Source: Lysinibacillus sp. FSL W8-0992 (GTDB lineage: Bacteria > Bacillota > Bacilli > Bacillales_A > Planococcaceae). From it: DNA of 64,000 nt. Shown here in pieces: positions 17,314 through 25,918 of this stretch. A program made the position numbers and the translations under genes. Each line of letters starts with the position of its first letter. Within the stretch, counting starts at the first letter, position 1. The notes under the pieces are model-generated. The model made no database searches. It worked only from the letters and a program-made list of their open reading frames with translations, and was not told where the DNA came from. The stretch is from positions 1,674,001 to 1,738,000 of the forward strand of contig NZ_JBBOZQ010000001.1 of NCBI RefSeq assembly GCF_038008685.1, given 5' to 3'.

Positions 17314-17394
17314 GTACGTACCAGTTGAGTTAATTTATTTACAATTCCATGGTTTATTTTGGAATAGTATATAAATTTAAAATATAGTTGTCAA
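17314..17394 (-). promoter_or_regulatory. SigmaA promoter and GTACGTAC operator of operon copy A
   Basis: On the minus strand TTGACA (17394-17389), a 17-base spacer and TATACT (17371-17366) form a near-perfect SigmaA promoter. Downstream, in the leader, GTACGTAC (17314-17321) sits in a conserved block with CCAGTT. The same promoter and operator recur at 19712-19793 although the sequence between and around has drifted, which argues that both are functional. Confidence 0.75.
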
Positions 17395-17562
17395 CATAAT
17401 AATAGTGTTTAAGTAGAAAAAAATGATTTAAAAGAGAAATATTGTTTAGTATATAAATTATTTCATAGGTAATTTAACTCAAGGATGAAGCGGAAAGAGA
17501 GAATATTAGGACTCTAAAATGGAATGAAAAATAAGTCAAAAGATTCTGTTAAATAAAATTAG

Positions 17563-17608
17563 TCGATGCTGTACTTGCGGAAAGGGAGCTTCTTGAAAAA
17601 ATCAACGC
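17563..17608 (-). repeat. Strongly decayed remnant of the GC-rich repeat
   Basis: AGTCGATG...TTGCGGAAAGGGAGCTTCTTGA...AAATCAAC matches the remnant at 12774-12830, shorter and more divergent. It marks the left end of the duplicated block. Confidence 0.5.
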
Positions 17609-17664
17609 TTTACTAAAATTTGTCTAAAGGAATAGAATAGATGCTTTATTTTTGTAATATTCGG

Positions 17665-17742
17665 AAAACTACTGACGGATGAGGATTGTCAGTAGTTTGT
17701 CTAACATCTATAAATAGTTACTATTGGGGGATAGTAATTATT
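17665..17742 (-). terminator. Double-hairpin terminator, duplicate of 12886-12961
   Basis: AAAACTACTGAC-loop-GTCAGTAGTTT is followed by AATAGTTACTATT-GGGG-ATAGTAATTATT, which overlaps the stop codon of amidohydrolase copy B. The arrangement is the same as behind copy A. Confidence 0.75.
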
Positions 17743-19405
17743 TAATCTTTGATAAAGCTAACTCTTTATTTTCAAATACTATTTCGCCATTAATTATCGT
17801 AAATAAAATATTGATATCTTTAATGGTCATAGGATCAACTGCTGTTGGATCCTTATCTAAAATAGCAAAATCAGCGAATTTTCCTATTTCAATACTACCT
17901 AAATCTTGTTCGTCGAAGTTTAATTGAGCTCCGTAAATTGTCATTGATTTTAATGCGGTTTCAACATTAATTTTTAGTCCTTCTCCAAGTACATGTCCTC
18001 CACTCGTCACACGATTAACCGCTGCCCATATTGAGAAGAGCGGGGAAATCGGAGTAACTGGACAATCCGAATGTAATGTATACAACAAACCTAAGTCCTC
18101 TGCTTCTTTCAATGGATTTATCCTTTCTGCTCTTTCAGGCCCTAAAAAGATGTTTTTATGGCGGTCGCCCCAGTAATAAATGTGATTAATAAAAAATGAA
18201 GCAGCAATATTGTAGTCTTTCATTAACTTCAAATCTTCTGGTGTAGCAGTTTGGACATGTTCAATCCGATGACGGTGGTCAGTCCTTGGAGAAGTGTCAA
18301 GTGCGTGTTGATAGGCTTCAAGGATAGAGCCTATCGCACGATCCCCATTCCCATGTGTGGCAATTCTAAAGCCACGACTATGGAAATTTAATACGTAATC
18401 GTTCAAAGTTTGTTGTGGAAAAATAAGGTCCCCAAATAAATTTGGATCATTATAATACGGTTGACGTAATGCTCCAGTAAGCCCCTGAATCGAGCCGTCT
18501 TGGAATAGCTTCACACTATCTAATTTAGCCATGCCATTTGAGTCTTCTAATATTTTTTGATTTAGTTGATTTGCATTATACTTTTCAAAAAAGCCATCTT
18601 CCAATAACACATTATACATAAACATTAATCGCATTCTCATGGGATGTTTTGTATCTCTTATTACATCCATATGAATATCGTATTCTGAATGCCCAACTGC
18701 TGCATCAGTATTAGTAGTAATCCCTTGAGCAACATAATCTTGAGCAGCGACGCGAATTAAATCTATAACTTCTTCTTTTAAAGGGGCAGGGATATAATCG
18801 TAAACAAAGCTCATTGCCACATGTTCGTATAAAACCCCATTTAAATTATTTGATGCATCTCGACCAAAATGCCCTCCTTCTGGGTCTTTCACAGAAGCAT
18901 CTATTTTCGCTAGTTCCAGTACTTTGGAGTTTACAACTGCAATATGATTTGAAATATGACGGACAATAATAGGTCGGTCTGTACTTACTTTATCTAAGTC
19001 TTCTTTAGTAGGGTGTCGGTTCTCAGTGAGCATTGTATCATCATAGCCAAAACCTAAAATCCAACTACTGTCATTTTGTTTCTGATGAAATGCCTCTAAA
19101 TTGTAGAGGATATCTGAAATACTTTTATTTTGCGGAGATGAACAATCAACTTGCGCCTTATTTAAAGCATACATAAATAGATGGTTATGAGTATCGATGA
19201 AACCAGGGATTAACGTTGCACCATTTAAATCGAGTTTTTTAAAATCCTTTTCTGGAGCTAATGAATCCTTTGCTTTATTAAATTCCGCTTTAGACCATAT
19301 TCCTACAATTCTTCCTCTATAAGAAGCTACAACATTAGCACGAGTACTTTGAGCATCTAAAGTGATAATATTTGCATTTCTTATAAGTAAATCAACCTTC
19401 ATCAT
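17738..19405 (-). CDS. YtcJ-like amidohydrolase, copy B (555 aa)
   Basis: A close paralogue of the protein at 12963, with long stretches identical (for example RPTKEDLDKVSTDRP-type regions) and the same metal motifs: GFIDTHNHLFMYAL, RIEHVQTATPEDL and HSDCPVTPISPLFSIW. The two differ mainly near residues 195-245, where copy B is shorter by four residues. AGGAGG precedes ATG 19405 and again contains the stop of an AEC reading frame, here a pseudogene. The frame is intact and the promoter is conserved, so it is likely expressed. Divergence with an intact frame suggests altered substrate range, by inference. Confidence 0.92.
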   Translation of the reverse strand: MMKVDLLIRNANIITLDAQSTRANVVASYRGRIVGIWSKAEFNKAKDSLAPEKDFKKLDLNGATLIPGFIDTHNHLFMYALNKAQVDCSSPQNKSISDILYNLEAFHQKQNDSSWILGFGYDDTMLTENRHPTKEDLDKVSTDRPIIVRHISNHIAVVNSKVLELAKIDASVKDPEGGHFGRDASNNLNGVLYEHVAMSFVYDYIPAPLKEEVIDLIRVAAQDYVAQGITTNTDAAVGHSEYDIHMDVIRDTKHPMRMRLMFMYNVLLEDGFFEKYNANQLNQKILEDSNGMAKLDSVKLFQDGSIQGLTGALRQPYYNDPNLFGDLIFPQQTLNDYVLNFHSRGFRIATHGNGDRAIGSILEAYQHALDTSPRTDHRHRIEHVQTATPEDLKLMKDYNIAASFFINHIYYWGDRHKNIFLGPERAERINPLKEAEDLGLLYTLHSDCPVTPISPLFSIWAAVNRVTSGGHVLGEGLKINVETALKSMTIYGAQLNFDEQDLGSIEIGKFADFAILDKDPTAVDPMTIKDINILFTIINGEIVFENKELALSKIK

Positions 19406-19415
19406 ATAATTCCTC

Positions 19416-19700
19416 CTAAAAGTAATTTAATTTAACAAAAATTAAAAGAAGCAATAGTATTGACAATAAAGAAAAAATTGTTGAAATTACTGTTACAATT
19501 GCACCTAATTTATCGTTCGCATTAAATTTACTAAATAAAATAGATGACAATGTTAGAGCAGGCATTGTAGCTTGAATTAATAAAGTTTGAGCTATTATAT
19601 GATCGACAGTAACAAACCTTATAATGATGAATGCTACAACCAGTAAACCAAGGAGTTTAACGACAGTAGGAATAATGGATTAACTTTTATGTGCTGTAAA
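19416..19700 (-). pseudogene. AEC transporter pseudogene (3' fragment)
   Basis: Matches the last third of the AEC gene at 14649-14940: translated pieces include QTLLIQATMPALTLSSILFS. The 5' two thirds are gone. An in-frame TAA replaces the AAA after the AHKS codons near 19682. Homology stops at 19700, where the duplicated leader sequence begins. No start codon or ribosome binding site is left. Confidence 0.88.
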
Positions 19701-19711
19701 CTTATTGTGAT

Positions 19712-19793
19712 GTACGTACCAGTTAAGTTAGATTAATTTACCCTTTTATGGTTTAATTTGGAATAGTATATTAATTTAAAATACGATTGTCAA
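19712..19793 (-). promoter_or_regulatory. SigmaA promoter and GTACGTAC operator of operon copy B
   Basis: On the minus strand TTGACA (19793-19788), a 17-base spacer and TATACT (19770-19765) are followed by GTACGTAC at 19712-19719. All elements match copy A at 17314-17394. The transcript would run through the AEC fragment into amidohydrolase copy B. Confidence 0.75.
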
Positions 19794-19947
19794 CATAAAA
19801 ATAGTTTAAAAGAGAATAAGTTTTATTTAAAGAGAATTATGGAGCATTTTCGAAGAGGATAGTTTGATTTATTTCCTAGTATATAATTTTTTTATAGCTA
19901 TTATTACTGGTGATTTGTGAATGAATTAATCGGGGGTGTGATCAGAG

Positions 19948-20112
19948 ATGGTGAGTCAAAAGGTAATAGAAATACAAAGTACGCAAAACGACCAGTATTT
20001 ATGTAAGATGTCATTTTTTATTGGTCGTTATCACGTACTTATAAAATATTTAAATTCTCCAGCTGAAGAATTTTTCTATTTACAAATTAGGAATTACCTT
20101 TCTAGCACCTAA
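19948..20112 (+). CDS. Hypothetical small protein (54 aa), doubtful
   Basis: ATG 19948 lies about 9 bases after CGGGGG and opens a 54-codon frame ending at TAA 20112, which overlaps the 3' end of the convergent urea transporter gene by 33 bases. The product is unrecognised, with an aromatic-rich middle (MSFFIGRYHVLIKY). No domain, signal peptide or partner is evident. It may be a chance frame in the relic region. Confidence 0.25.
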   Translation: MVSQKVIEIQSTQNDQYLCKMSFFIGRYHVLIKYLNSPAEEFFYLQIRNYLSST

Positions 20113-21024
20113 GAAGAGCCAAGTACTAAGGACAAATGGAATCGTTAGAACAGGGAGGCCATATGGTAAAAGCCAAGTACTAAAACTAGCAGTAAGCGGT
20201 ATGGTTACACATGTCGCTAGAATACCTGAAATAATTCTAAAACGATTAGATTTGGTACTAAATACAGTAGAGACTGCCATACATGTTAATATCGCATTGT
20301 AGCCGTAAAGACCTCCTATTATTAAAGCATGTTCTCCTCCAAGTCCATATGATAAGACTAAAGCGACGACACTTCCTATCACAGCATTTAAACCAAGTTT
20401 CCAACTAGCCCAAAATATAGCGGTATAAAGAAGTACACCTGATAAAGGATGATTCAAAAAAAAGATTTGCTCAATATTATTCAAAAAACCTACAGCCCAA
20501 TTTAACTCACCTGCAATATTTAGTTGCCAGTAAGATAAACTTTGGGGTACTAAAGATTCACTTAAATGGAATACGTTTAGTTTGTAAGAAGCTAATAGGA
20601 TAAACCATGTTAGGATGATAAAAGGAAAAGTAAGGACGGGCATGTCTATATTTTTCAAAAAATGCATCATTGTTGCTGTAAAAATCGCTGCAATCATTGC
20701 TCCTAATAGTGCGATGCCCCACCTAGAAGTTCCAGTTAAAAATAATGAAATGGCCAAAGCTGTTAAGACAGAATTATATCCAAATAGACCAGACCTAACA
20801 CTATTTTCTTGCGCACCTCCTATTTTTCCGATTAGTGTGCCGACAATAGAAGATAAAAGTGAAATGATGCCCAATTTATAAGAATAAATCGTAATAGCTA
20901 ATAAAATAATGAAGCCTGAAATGGCATTTTCAATAAAAACGACTTGAGAAAATCCTATGAGGGAAGCCAGTATAACGGAAGTGAATTCTCCTTTTGAAGT
21001 ATAATTATTCATATTTTTCAACAT
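20080..21024 (-). CDS. Urea transporter family protein (314 aa)
   Basis: A multi-span membrane protein with internal two-fold duplication: GLFGYNSVLTALAISLFL near residue 80 and GLYGYNAILTCMAVSTVF near residue 235 are the paired urea-transporter signatures. MPVLTFPFIILTWFIL and LPVLTIPFVLSTWLFLG are the repeated second elements. It should conduct urea across the membrane down its gradient. GGGGTGATTGT precedes ATG 21024. No urease gene lies in the window. A second in-frame ATG four codons in is possible. Confidence 0.9.
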   Translation of the reverse strand: MLKNMNNYTSKGEFTSVILASLIGFSQVVFIENAISGFIILLAITIYSYKLGIISLLSSIVGTLIGKIGGAQENSVRSGLFGYNSVLTALAISLFLTGTSRWGIALLGAMIAAIFTATMMHFLKNIDMPVLTFPFIILTWFILLASYKLNVFHLSESLVPQSLSYWQLNIAGELNWAVGFLNNIEQIFFLNHPLSGVLLYTAIFWASWKLGLNAVIGSVVALVLSYGLGGEHALIIGGLYGYNAILTCMAVSTVFSTKSNRFRIISGILATCVTIPLTASFSTWLLPYGLPVLTIPFVLSTWLFLGARKVIPNL

Positions 21025-21523
21025 ACAATCACCCCTTCAAAAATCATTGTATTTGAAATTAAACCTACGTTAAGTGGAAAATAGTGGTTAATTTAAATAC
21101 TAAATATGGTAATTATATAAATAAAAAGGTATAAAATGCAATTTAAAACCTCGACAACCTAATTTATCATTTATAAAGTAATAAAAGATGGAATGAAAAT
21201 ATAATTTCACTCCATCTTTTTAATTGGACCAGTGCGGAAACTTTCACATCGATATCGTATTGAACTTGAATTTTGTAAATGAAGTTCGATTGTTTATATG
21301 TCCTGTACTACAATTACCATTTTCGCTAGTATCATGAATTTAAGCACTATTTTCCCTTTACTTTCTAGTTCCAAACCTTTTATATCCTTTAAGCCCCCGA
21401 TATTATCAACCGAAGTAGAATAAAGCGCCATGCAATTGCTTCTTATTCACAAAAAAATTCTTCAAAAGAGTAAATTATTACTTTTTGAATTAAACTATTA
21501 TAAATGGAAGGAGATAATTTATT
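21025..21523. other. Intergenic region upstream of two divergent genes, with an orphan terminator
   Basis: No supported gene. It should hold promoters for the urea transporter (leftward) and the MBL gene (rightward). AAAAGATGGAATGAAAT-loop-ATTTCACTCCATCTTTTT at 21183-21221 is a terminator-like hairpin with one mismatch and U-runs on both strands, although no recognised transcript ends there. Confidence 0.5.
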
Positions 21524-22372
21524 ATGCACTCAATTAACAAAATAGGTGAACGTTTTTGGTATATCACGCCAATATCAGAAACCGACCGCCCCATTCTAGG
21601 AATGGTAGTTGGCAATAACAAGACATTAATGATCGATGCAGGTAACTCGGAAGATCATGTACAATATTTTCAGGAAGAACTTTTAAAAATGGGGGTTCCT
21701 AATGCTGATATAGTAGTTCTAACACATTGGCATTGGGATCATATTTTTGGCCTGTCAGCACTACGTAATATTGTATCCATCGCTTCCAAAGCAACAAAAG
21801 AAGAAATGGAGAAATTAATTCCGTTCTCATGGTCTGATGAAGCAATTGATGAGCGAGTAAAAGAGGGAATTGAAATTGAATTTTGCGCTAGAGCCATTAA
21901 AGAAGAATTCAAAGATCACCGAGATATTAAGATTGTTTTACCAGATGTGACGTTTGAAAAACGTGCGGAAATGGACTTAGGCGGGGTAACTTGTATCATT
22001 CAACATGTTGGAGGGGACCATGCTTCTGATTCAGTAGTTGTCTATATCAAAGAAGAAAAGATTCTTTTCCTTGCTGACTGTATTTATCCTAATCTTTACG
22101 CTGTAAAAGAAAACTATACAGTTAAGGAAACGCTGCGCTTGTTGGATGAATTAGAGCAATTTGATGCGGATACATATATCCCTTCTCATCAACAGCCGAT
22201 TAGTAAAGAAGAGTTTAATCAAGAAGTAGCGAAACTTCGAACAATCGCCAACTTTACAGATCGTTTCGGCGGAGACAAGCAGAGCATTATTAAGGAATAT
22301 GAAAAACACGTACAAAGAGAACTGACAGAAGACGAAATCGAAACAATCTCGAACTTTGTAAATGGTTATTAA
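21524..22372 (+). CDS. MBL-fold metallo-hydrolase (282 aa)
   Basis: All metal ligands are present: LTHWHWDHIFG (HxHxDH) near residue 67, QHVGGDHASDSVVVY with the third His, LFLADCIYPN with the bridging Asp and YIPSHQQP with the last His. The protein is soluble, with no signal peptide. GGAAGGAGATAATTTATT precedes ATG 21524. The residues after the last His form a helical tail (KSIIKEYEKHVQRELTEDEI). It is not close to the MBL proteins at 6478 or 10755. It stands alone, followed directly by a GC-rich repeat array. The substrate is unknown. Confidence 0.9.
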   Translation: MHSINKIGERFWYITPISETDRPILGMVVGNNKTLMIDAGNSEDHVQYFQEELLKMGVPNADIVVLTHWHWDHIFGLSALRNIVSIASKATKEEMEKLIPFSWSDEAIDERVKEGIEIEFCARAIKEEFKDHRDIKIVLPDVTFEKRAEMDLGGVTCIIQHVGGDHASDSVVVYIKEEKILFLADCIYPNLYAVKENYTVKETLRLLDELEQFDADTYIPSHQQPISKEEFNQEVAKLRTIANFTDRFGGDKQSIIKEYEKHVQRELTEDEIETISNFVNGY

Positions 22373-22392
22373 ATTAAAATAAAAATACTGCC

Positions 22393-23145
22393 GTTGATTT
22401 CCGTTACGGGCGGACGCTTTCCGCGGGCACAGCGTAAGCCGCAACCCTCGCTAGCGCGCGGTTTGTTGCGTCTTACGTGCCGTGCGTTCCCGCAGGAGTC
22501 GCCGCCCTCCACTCCAATCAACTTAATAGGCAATGAAAACAGTCTACTTTTAATAAGAAAATTGTGGTCATGGGATAAAAAGGTTTAGTCAAAATAAATA
22601 TAAAAGACTTCTGCCGTTGATTTCCGTTACGGGCGGACGCTTTCCGCGGGCACGGCGTAAGCCGCAACCCTCGCTAACGCGCGGTTTGTTGCGTCTTACG
22701 TGCCGTGCGTTCCCGCAGGAGTCGCCGCCCTCCACTCCAATCAACTTAATAGGCAATGAAAACAGTCTACTTTTAATAAAAAAATTGTGGTCATGGGATA
22801 AAAAGGTTTAGTCAAAATAAATATAAAAGACTTCTGCCGTTGATTTCCGTTACGGGCGGACGCTTTCCGCGGGCACGGCGTAAGCCGCAACCCTCGCTAA
22901 CGCGCGGTTTGTTGCGTCTTACGTGCCGTGCGTTCCCCCAGGAGTCGCCGCCCTCCACTCCAATCAACTTAATAGGCAATGAAAACAGTCTACTTTTAAT
23001 AAAAAAATTGTGGTCATGGGATAAAAAGGTTTAGTCAAAATAAATATAAAAGACTTCTGCCGTCGATTTCCATTACGGGCGGACGCTTTCCGCGGGCACA
23101 GCGTAAGCTGCAACCCTCGCTATCCGCGGTCCACTCCCACCAACT
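22393..23145 (+). repeat. Tandem array of GC-rich hairpin repeats (three full copies, one deleted; period 223 bp)
   Basis: Copies start at GTTGATTTCCG at 22393, 22616 and 22839 and end in CCACTCCAATCAAC. A fourth (23062-23145) has lost its middle. Each ~130-bp element folds back on itself: CTTTCCGCGGGCAC pairs loosely with GTTCCCGCAGGAG, and CGTAAGCCGCAAC with GTTGCGTCTTACG. The 93-bp spacers are nearly identical, so the array grew by tandem duplication. Short open frames inside it are not genes. It lies between convergent genes. Confidence 0.9.
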
Positions 23146-23150
23146 AATAG

Positions 23151-23171
23151 AATTGTTTGAGTGCCTGGCAC
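23151..23171 (+). repeat. Dispersed palindromic motif TTGTTTGAGTGCCTGGCAC
   Basis: A 21-bp motif whose core AGTGCC-T-GGCAC(T) is an odd palindrome. This copy sits immediately after the truncated fourth repeat of the array. About eleven copies occur in the window, at 23.2, 41.6-42.8, 45.3 and 60.9-61.0 kb. Confidence 0.8.
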
Positions 23172-23185
23172 CGTTACTAAAAAAG

Positions 23186-23222
23186 ATAAAGGCATTAAGA
23201 ATGACTTCTTAATGCCTTTTGT
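23186..23222 (-). terminator. Terminator of the nucleoside transporter gene
   Basis: AAAGGCATTAAGAA-TGAC-TTCTTAATGCCTTT is a 14-bp perfect stem. On the minus strand it is followed by ATCTTTTTT, so it ends the leftward CNT transporter transcript. Confidence 0.85.
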
Positions 23223-23261
23223 CTCGACTCGCTGAGGAAGTGGTGCACGCCACTTCCTTTT

Positions 23262-24440
23262 TTATAAAATTAAGCTAACAATGATACCTGATAGTACGCT
23301 TACAAGTGTAGCACCAAATAATAATTTTAATCCAAAGCGTGCGACTACATTCCCTTGTTTTTCATTTAGACTTTTGACAGCCCCGACAATGATACCAATT
23401 GATGAGAAGTTGGCAAAGGAAACGAGGAAGACAGAAAGAATACCCATTGTACGTTCACTAAAGTGATGATCGCCTCCGGATAAATCCAACATCGCCACAA
23501 ATTCATTCGTTACCAGTTTAGTCGCCATAATTGATCCAGCACTAACTGCCTCAGAGAAAGGAATCCCCATGATGAAGGCAACTGGTGCAAAGATATAACC
23601 TAGAATACTTTGGAACGAAATGCCGAACAATAGCTCAAACACACTATTGAATCCAGCCATCAATGCAATGAACCCAATTAACATGGCCCCGACGATAATG
23701 GCAACTTTAAAACCATCAAGAATATACTCGCCGAGCATTTCAAAGAAGGATTGCTTTTCATGCTCGATTTCTAATATATCCTCGTTAGGGTCAATTTGGT
23801 ACGGATTCATAATTGTAGCGATAATAAAACCGCCAAATAAATTTAAAACTAATGCCGTAACAATATATTTTGGTTCGAGCATCGTCATATAAGCACCAAC
23901 GATGGACATAGAGACAGTCGACATTGCCGACGCACATAGAGTATATAAACGTTGTTTTGAAAGGAGGCCGAGTTGTTTTTTTAATGTAATGAAAACCTCT
24001 GATTGACCGACCATCAATGAAGCAACAGCATTATAAGATTCAAGTTTTCCCATTCCATTTACTTTACTTAATACCCATCCAATACCCTTCATAATGAATG
24101 GTAGGATTTTCAAATGCTGAAGAATCCCAATTAATGCAGAAATAAATATAATTGGTAGCAACACTGTTAAAAAGAATGGAGCTTCTCCTTCGTTCGCCAA
24201 GCCGCCAAAGACAAAGGAAACACCTTCACCTGCATATTCGAGCAACTTGTTAAAAACAGTAGCTATGCCCTTAATAATGATTAATCCAAATTCTGTATTT
24301 AATAATAACAATGACAATAGAATTTGAATGATAATCATTGTGATAATTGGTTTGAATTTTATCTCTTTTCGATTGGAACTTGCCAACCAAGCCAAAAATA
24401 ACACAATGAGAATACCTAAAATTGAAATAATGTATTGCAT
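23262..24440 (-). CDS. Concentrative nucleoside transporter, NupC/CNT family (392 aa)
   Basis: The N-terminal segments [20 protein letters not shown] and the central [20 protein letters not shown] (the QTEAP-like CNT motif, here GQSEVFI) match CNT permeases. A C-terminal [20 protein letters not shown] is the conserved last third. Eight to nine membrane segments are expected. It imports nucleosides with sodium or protons. AGGAGG precedes ATG 24440. It is monocistronic, with its own terminator and a 388-bp upstream region in which no purine-riboswitch core was found. Confidence 0.93.
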   Translation of the reverse strand: MQYIISILGILIVLFLAWLASSNRKEIKFKPIITMIIIQILLSLLLLNTEFGLIIIKGIATVFNKLLEYAGEGVSFVFGGLANEGEAPFFLTVLLPIIFISALIGILQHLKILPFIMKGIGWVLSKVNGMGKLESYNAVASLMVGQSEVFITLKKQLGLLSKQRLYTLCASAMSTVSMSIVGAYMTMLEPKYIVTALVLNLFGGFIIATIMNPYQIDPNEDILEIEHEKQSFFEMLGEYILDGFKVAIIVGAMLIGFIALMAGFNSVFELLFGISFQSILGYIFAPVAFIMGIPFSEAVSAGSIMATKLVTNEFVAMLDLSGGDHHFSERTMGILSVFLVSFANFSSIGIIVGAVKSLNEKQGNVVARFGLKLLFGATLVSVLSGIIVSLIL

Positions 24441-24828
24441 ATGTAACCTCCTGATGAATTAAATCATGATGTGTTAGCTTGTAATAAAATTACTTTTCGC
24501 ATAGAAACTTCTTTTATTTTAATTGTAGTTATAATGTGTATATTGCCCAATTTAATAAAAAGAAACCGTACGTATTGAATTTTAATTAAGCTTTACTGAA
24601 TAATGGTAACTAAGTGATATTAATAGAAAGTTGATAAAAAAGCAAAAAAAAATGATTATAGCAGAATTTTTGGTGGGGATTAGGAAATAAAAGGTGAAAA
24701 AAGCCACTTATTAACATGCAAATATTAAAAAATACCTCAGCTGACAAATGATACTTTAATATAGGATAATGGTGATATATTCGAGATTGAAAAAATAGTA
24801 AAATGCTAAAACGAAGGGGGTGCAAATA
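24441..24828. other. Intergenic region between divergent nupC-like and AlkD-like genes
   Basis: AT-rich, with no supported coding frame. It should contain both divergent promoters. A GTACGTAT at about 24568 resembles the operator of the amidohydrolase operons but is imperfect, so I do not call it. Confidence 0.4.
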
Positions 24829-25536
24829 ATGAATTTTGAAATAGTAATGCAGGAGCTTGAAGCGCTAGGGAAGGAACGGACTAAAAAAATGTACATGTCC
24901 AATGGTGCACATGAGCCGCTTTTTGGAGTGGCAACAGGTGCAATGAAGCCTATAGCGAAGAAAATAAAGATTAATCAACCTTTAGCGGAAGAGCTTTATG
25001 CTTCGGGGAACTATGATGCAATGTATTTTGCTGGTATTATTGCCGATCCAAAAGCAATGGCGGAATCTGATTTTGATCGTTGGATAGATACGGCATATTT
25101 TTATATGTTGTCTGATTATGTGGTAGCTGTTACTTTAGCGGAAGCGGATATTGCACAACAAGTTGCTGATAAATGGATTGCTAGTGGGGAAGAGCTGAGA
25201 ATGTCTGCGGGCTGGAGTTGCTACTGCTGGCTTTTAGGAAATCGAAAAGATGTTGAATTTTCCGAAGACAAGATTGCCAGTATGTTAGAAATTGTGAAAA
25301 ATACTATTCATGATTCGCCAGAGCGAACGAAATCTGCTATGAATAACTTTCTAAATACGGTAGGCGTTTCGTATTTACCACTGCACGACATGGCACTTGC
25401 AACTGCCAAAGAGGTAGGTCCAGTAGAAATGAAAAAGGACAATAAAAAAAGCAGCTTCCTTCACGCTTATGAAGGAATTCAAAAGGAAATAGAAAAAGGT
25501 AGAATTGGCTTTAAACGTAAATATGTTAGATGTTAA
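24829..25536 (+). CDS. DNA alkylation repair protein, AlkD-like HEAT-repeat family (235 aa)
   Basis: All-helical HEAT-like protein: NGAHEPLFGVATGAMKPIAK is the family N-terminal segment, with helices continuing through MYFAGIIADPKAMAESDFDR and AGWSCYCWLLGNRKD. The family contains bacterial DNA glycosylases for bulky or cationic alkyl purines, and also many uncharacterised members. ATG 24829 is chosen with AAGGGGG 8 bases upstream; a GTG three codons earlier overlaps that site. It appears monocistronic. Whether it excises alkylated bases depends on Trp/Asp positions I cannot align with certainty. Confidence 0.8.
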   Translation: MNFEIVMQELEALGKERTKKMYMSNGAHEPLFGVATGAMKPIAKKIKINQPLAEELYASGNYDAMYFAGIIADPKAMAESDFDRWIDTAYFYMLSDYVVAVTLAEADIAQQVADKWIASGEELRMSAGWSCYCWLLGNRKDVEFSEDKIASMLEIVKNTIHDSPERTKSAMNNFLNTVGVSYLPLHDMALATAKEVGPVEMKKDNKKSSFLHAYEGIQKEIEKGRIGFKRKYVRC

Positions 25537-25570
25537 GGGATTAGGTCAAATTACAAAACTGAACTGGTGA

Positions 25571-25785
25571 CCACAACATAGCTGGGACAAATGAGAAAAA
25601 GTGTTAGATTGATAGCAATCAATCTAACACTTTTTTGCTGTAACGTTGTTGTCCGTTACGGCGACAACTTTTCGCTTAGCACACCGTAAGCCACAACTCG
25701 TTTGCGTGCAGTAATTGCGTTTTTACATTCTGTGCGTTCTGTGTAGCAGTAACTACCTCAGCTACCCTTCAACTAGTGCTCTCCT
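25571..25785 (+). repeat. Composite: GCTGGGACA block, terminator and decayed GC-rich repeat
   Basis: AGCTGGGACAAATGAGAAAA leads into the terminator AGTGTTAGATTG-loop-CAATCTAACACTTTTTT (25599-25635), then a decayed copy of the GC-rich repeat (CACACCGTAAGCCACAAC...). The same order recurs at 62630-62817 and, partly, at 40197-40290. The hairpin should end the AlkD-like transcript. Confidence 0.7.
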
Positions 25786-25918
25786 CTAAATTTTATTTAT
25801 TGTTAAAAGAAATCAATATGAAAGCTATGTCCTAGCCTACTTTCTTTTATAATTTCTAACTGTTTTTCATTGCAATTGATGGTAATATTTAGATTATGAA
25901 ACTAAAGGAGTGAGTCTT

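Larger units (their letters stand above)
17563..19810. repeat. Duplicated operon block (second copy of 12774-15000 joined to the 17281-17400 promoter)
   Basis: The right-hand copy contains, in the same order, the repeat remnant, double terminator, amidohydrolase, the 3' part of the AEC gene, and then directly the promoter and leader. The region matching 14941-17280 of the first copy is missing at one junction near 19700. The block therefore looks like a tandem duplication followed by an internal deletion of about 2.3 kb. Confidence 0.85.

Noticed and set aside
22394..23034. Three identical 64-codon frames
   Set aside because: They are translations of the GC-rich tandem repeat, recur in every copy and have no ribosome binding site. 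They reflect the repeat sequence, not genes.
22393..23145. CRISPR array
   Set aside because: Repeats are ~130 bp with near-identical spacers of 93 bp, and no cas genes are present. CRISPR repeats are short with unique spacers.
24558..24575. GTACGTAT upstream of the nucleoside transporter as a GntR operator
   Set aside because: Only seven of eight bases match and the flanking CCAGTT block of the two real leaders is missing.
24610..24825. 71-codon minus-strand frame
   Set aside because: AT-rich phenylalanine-rich translation of the intergenic region without ribosome binding site or recognisable domain.
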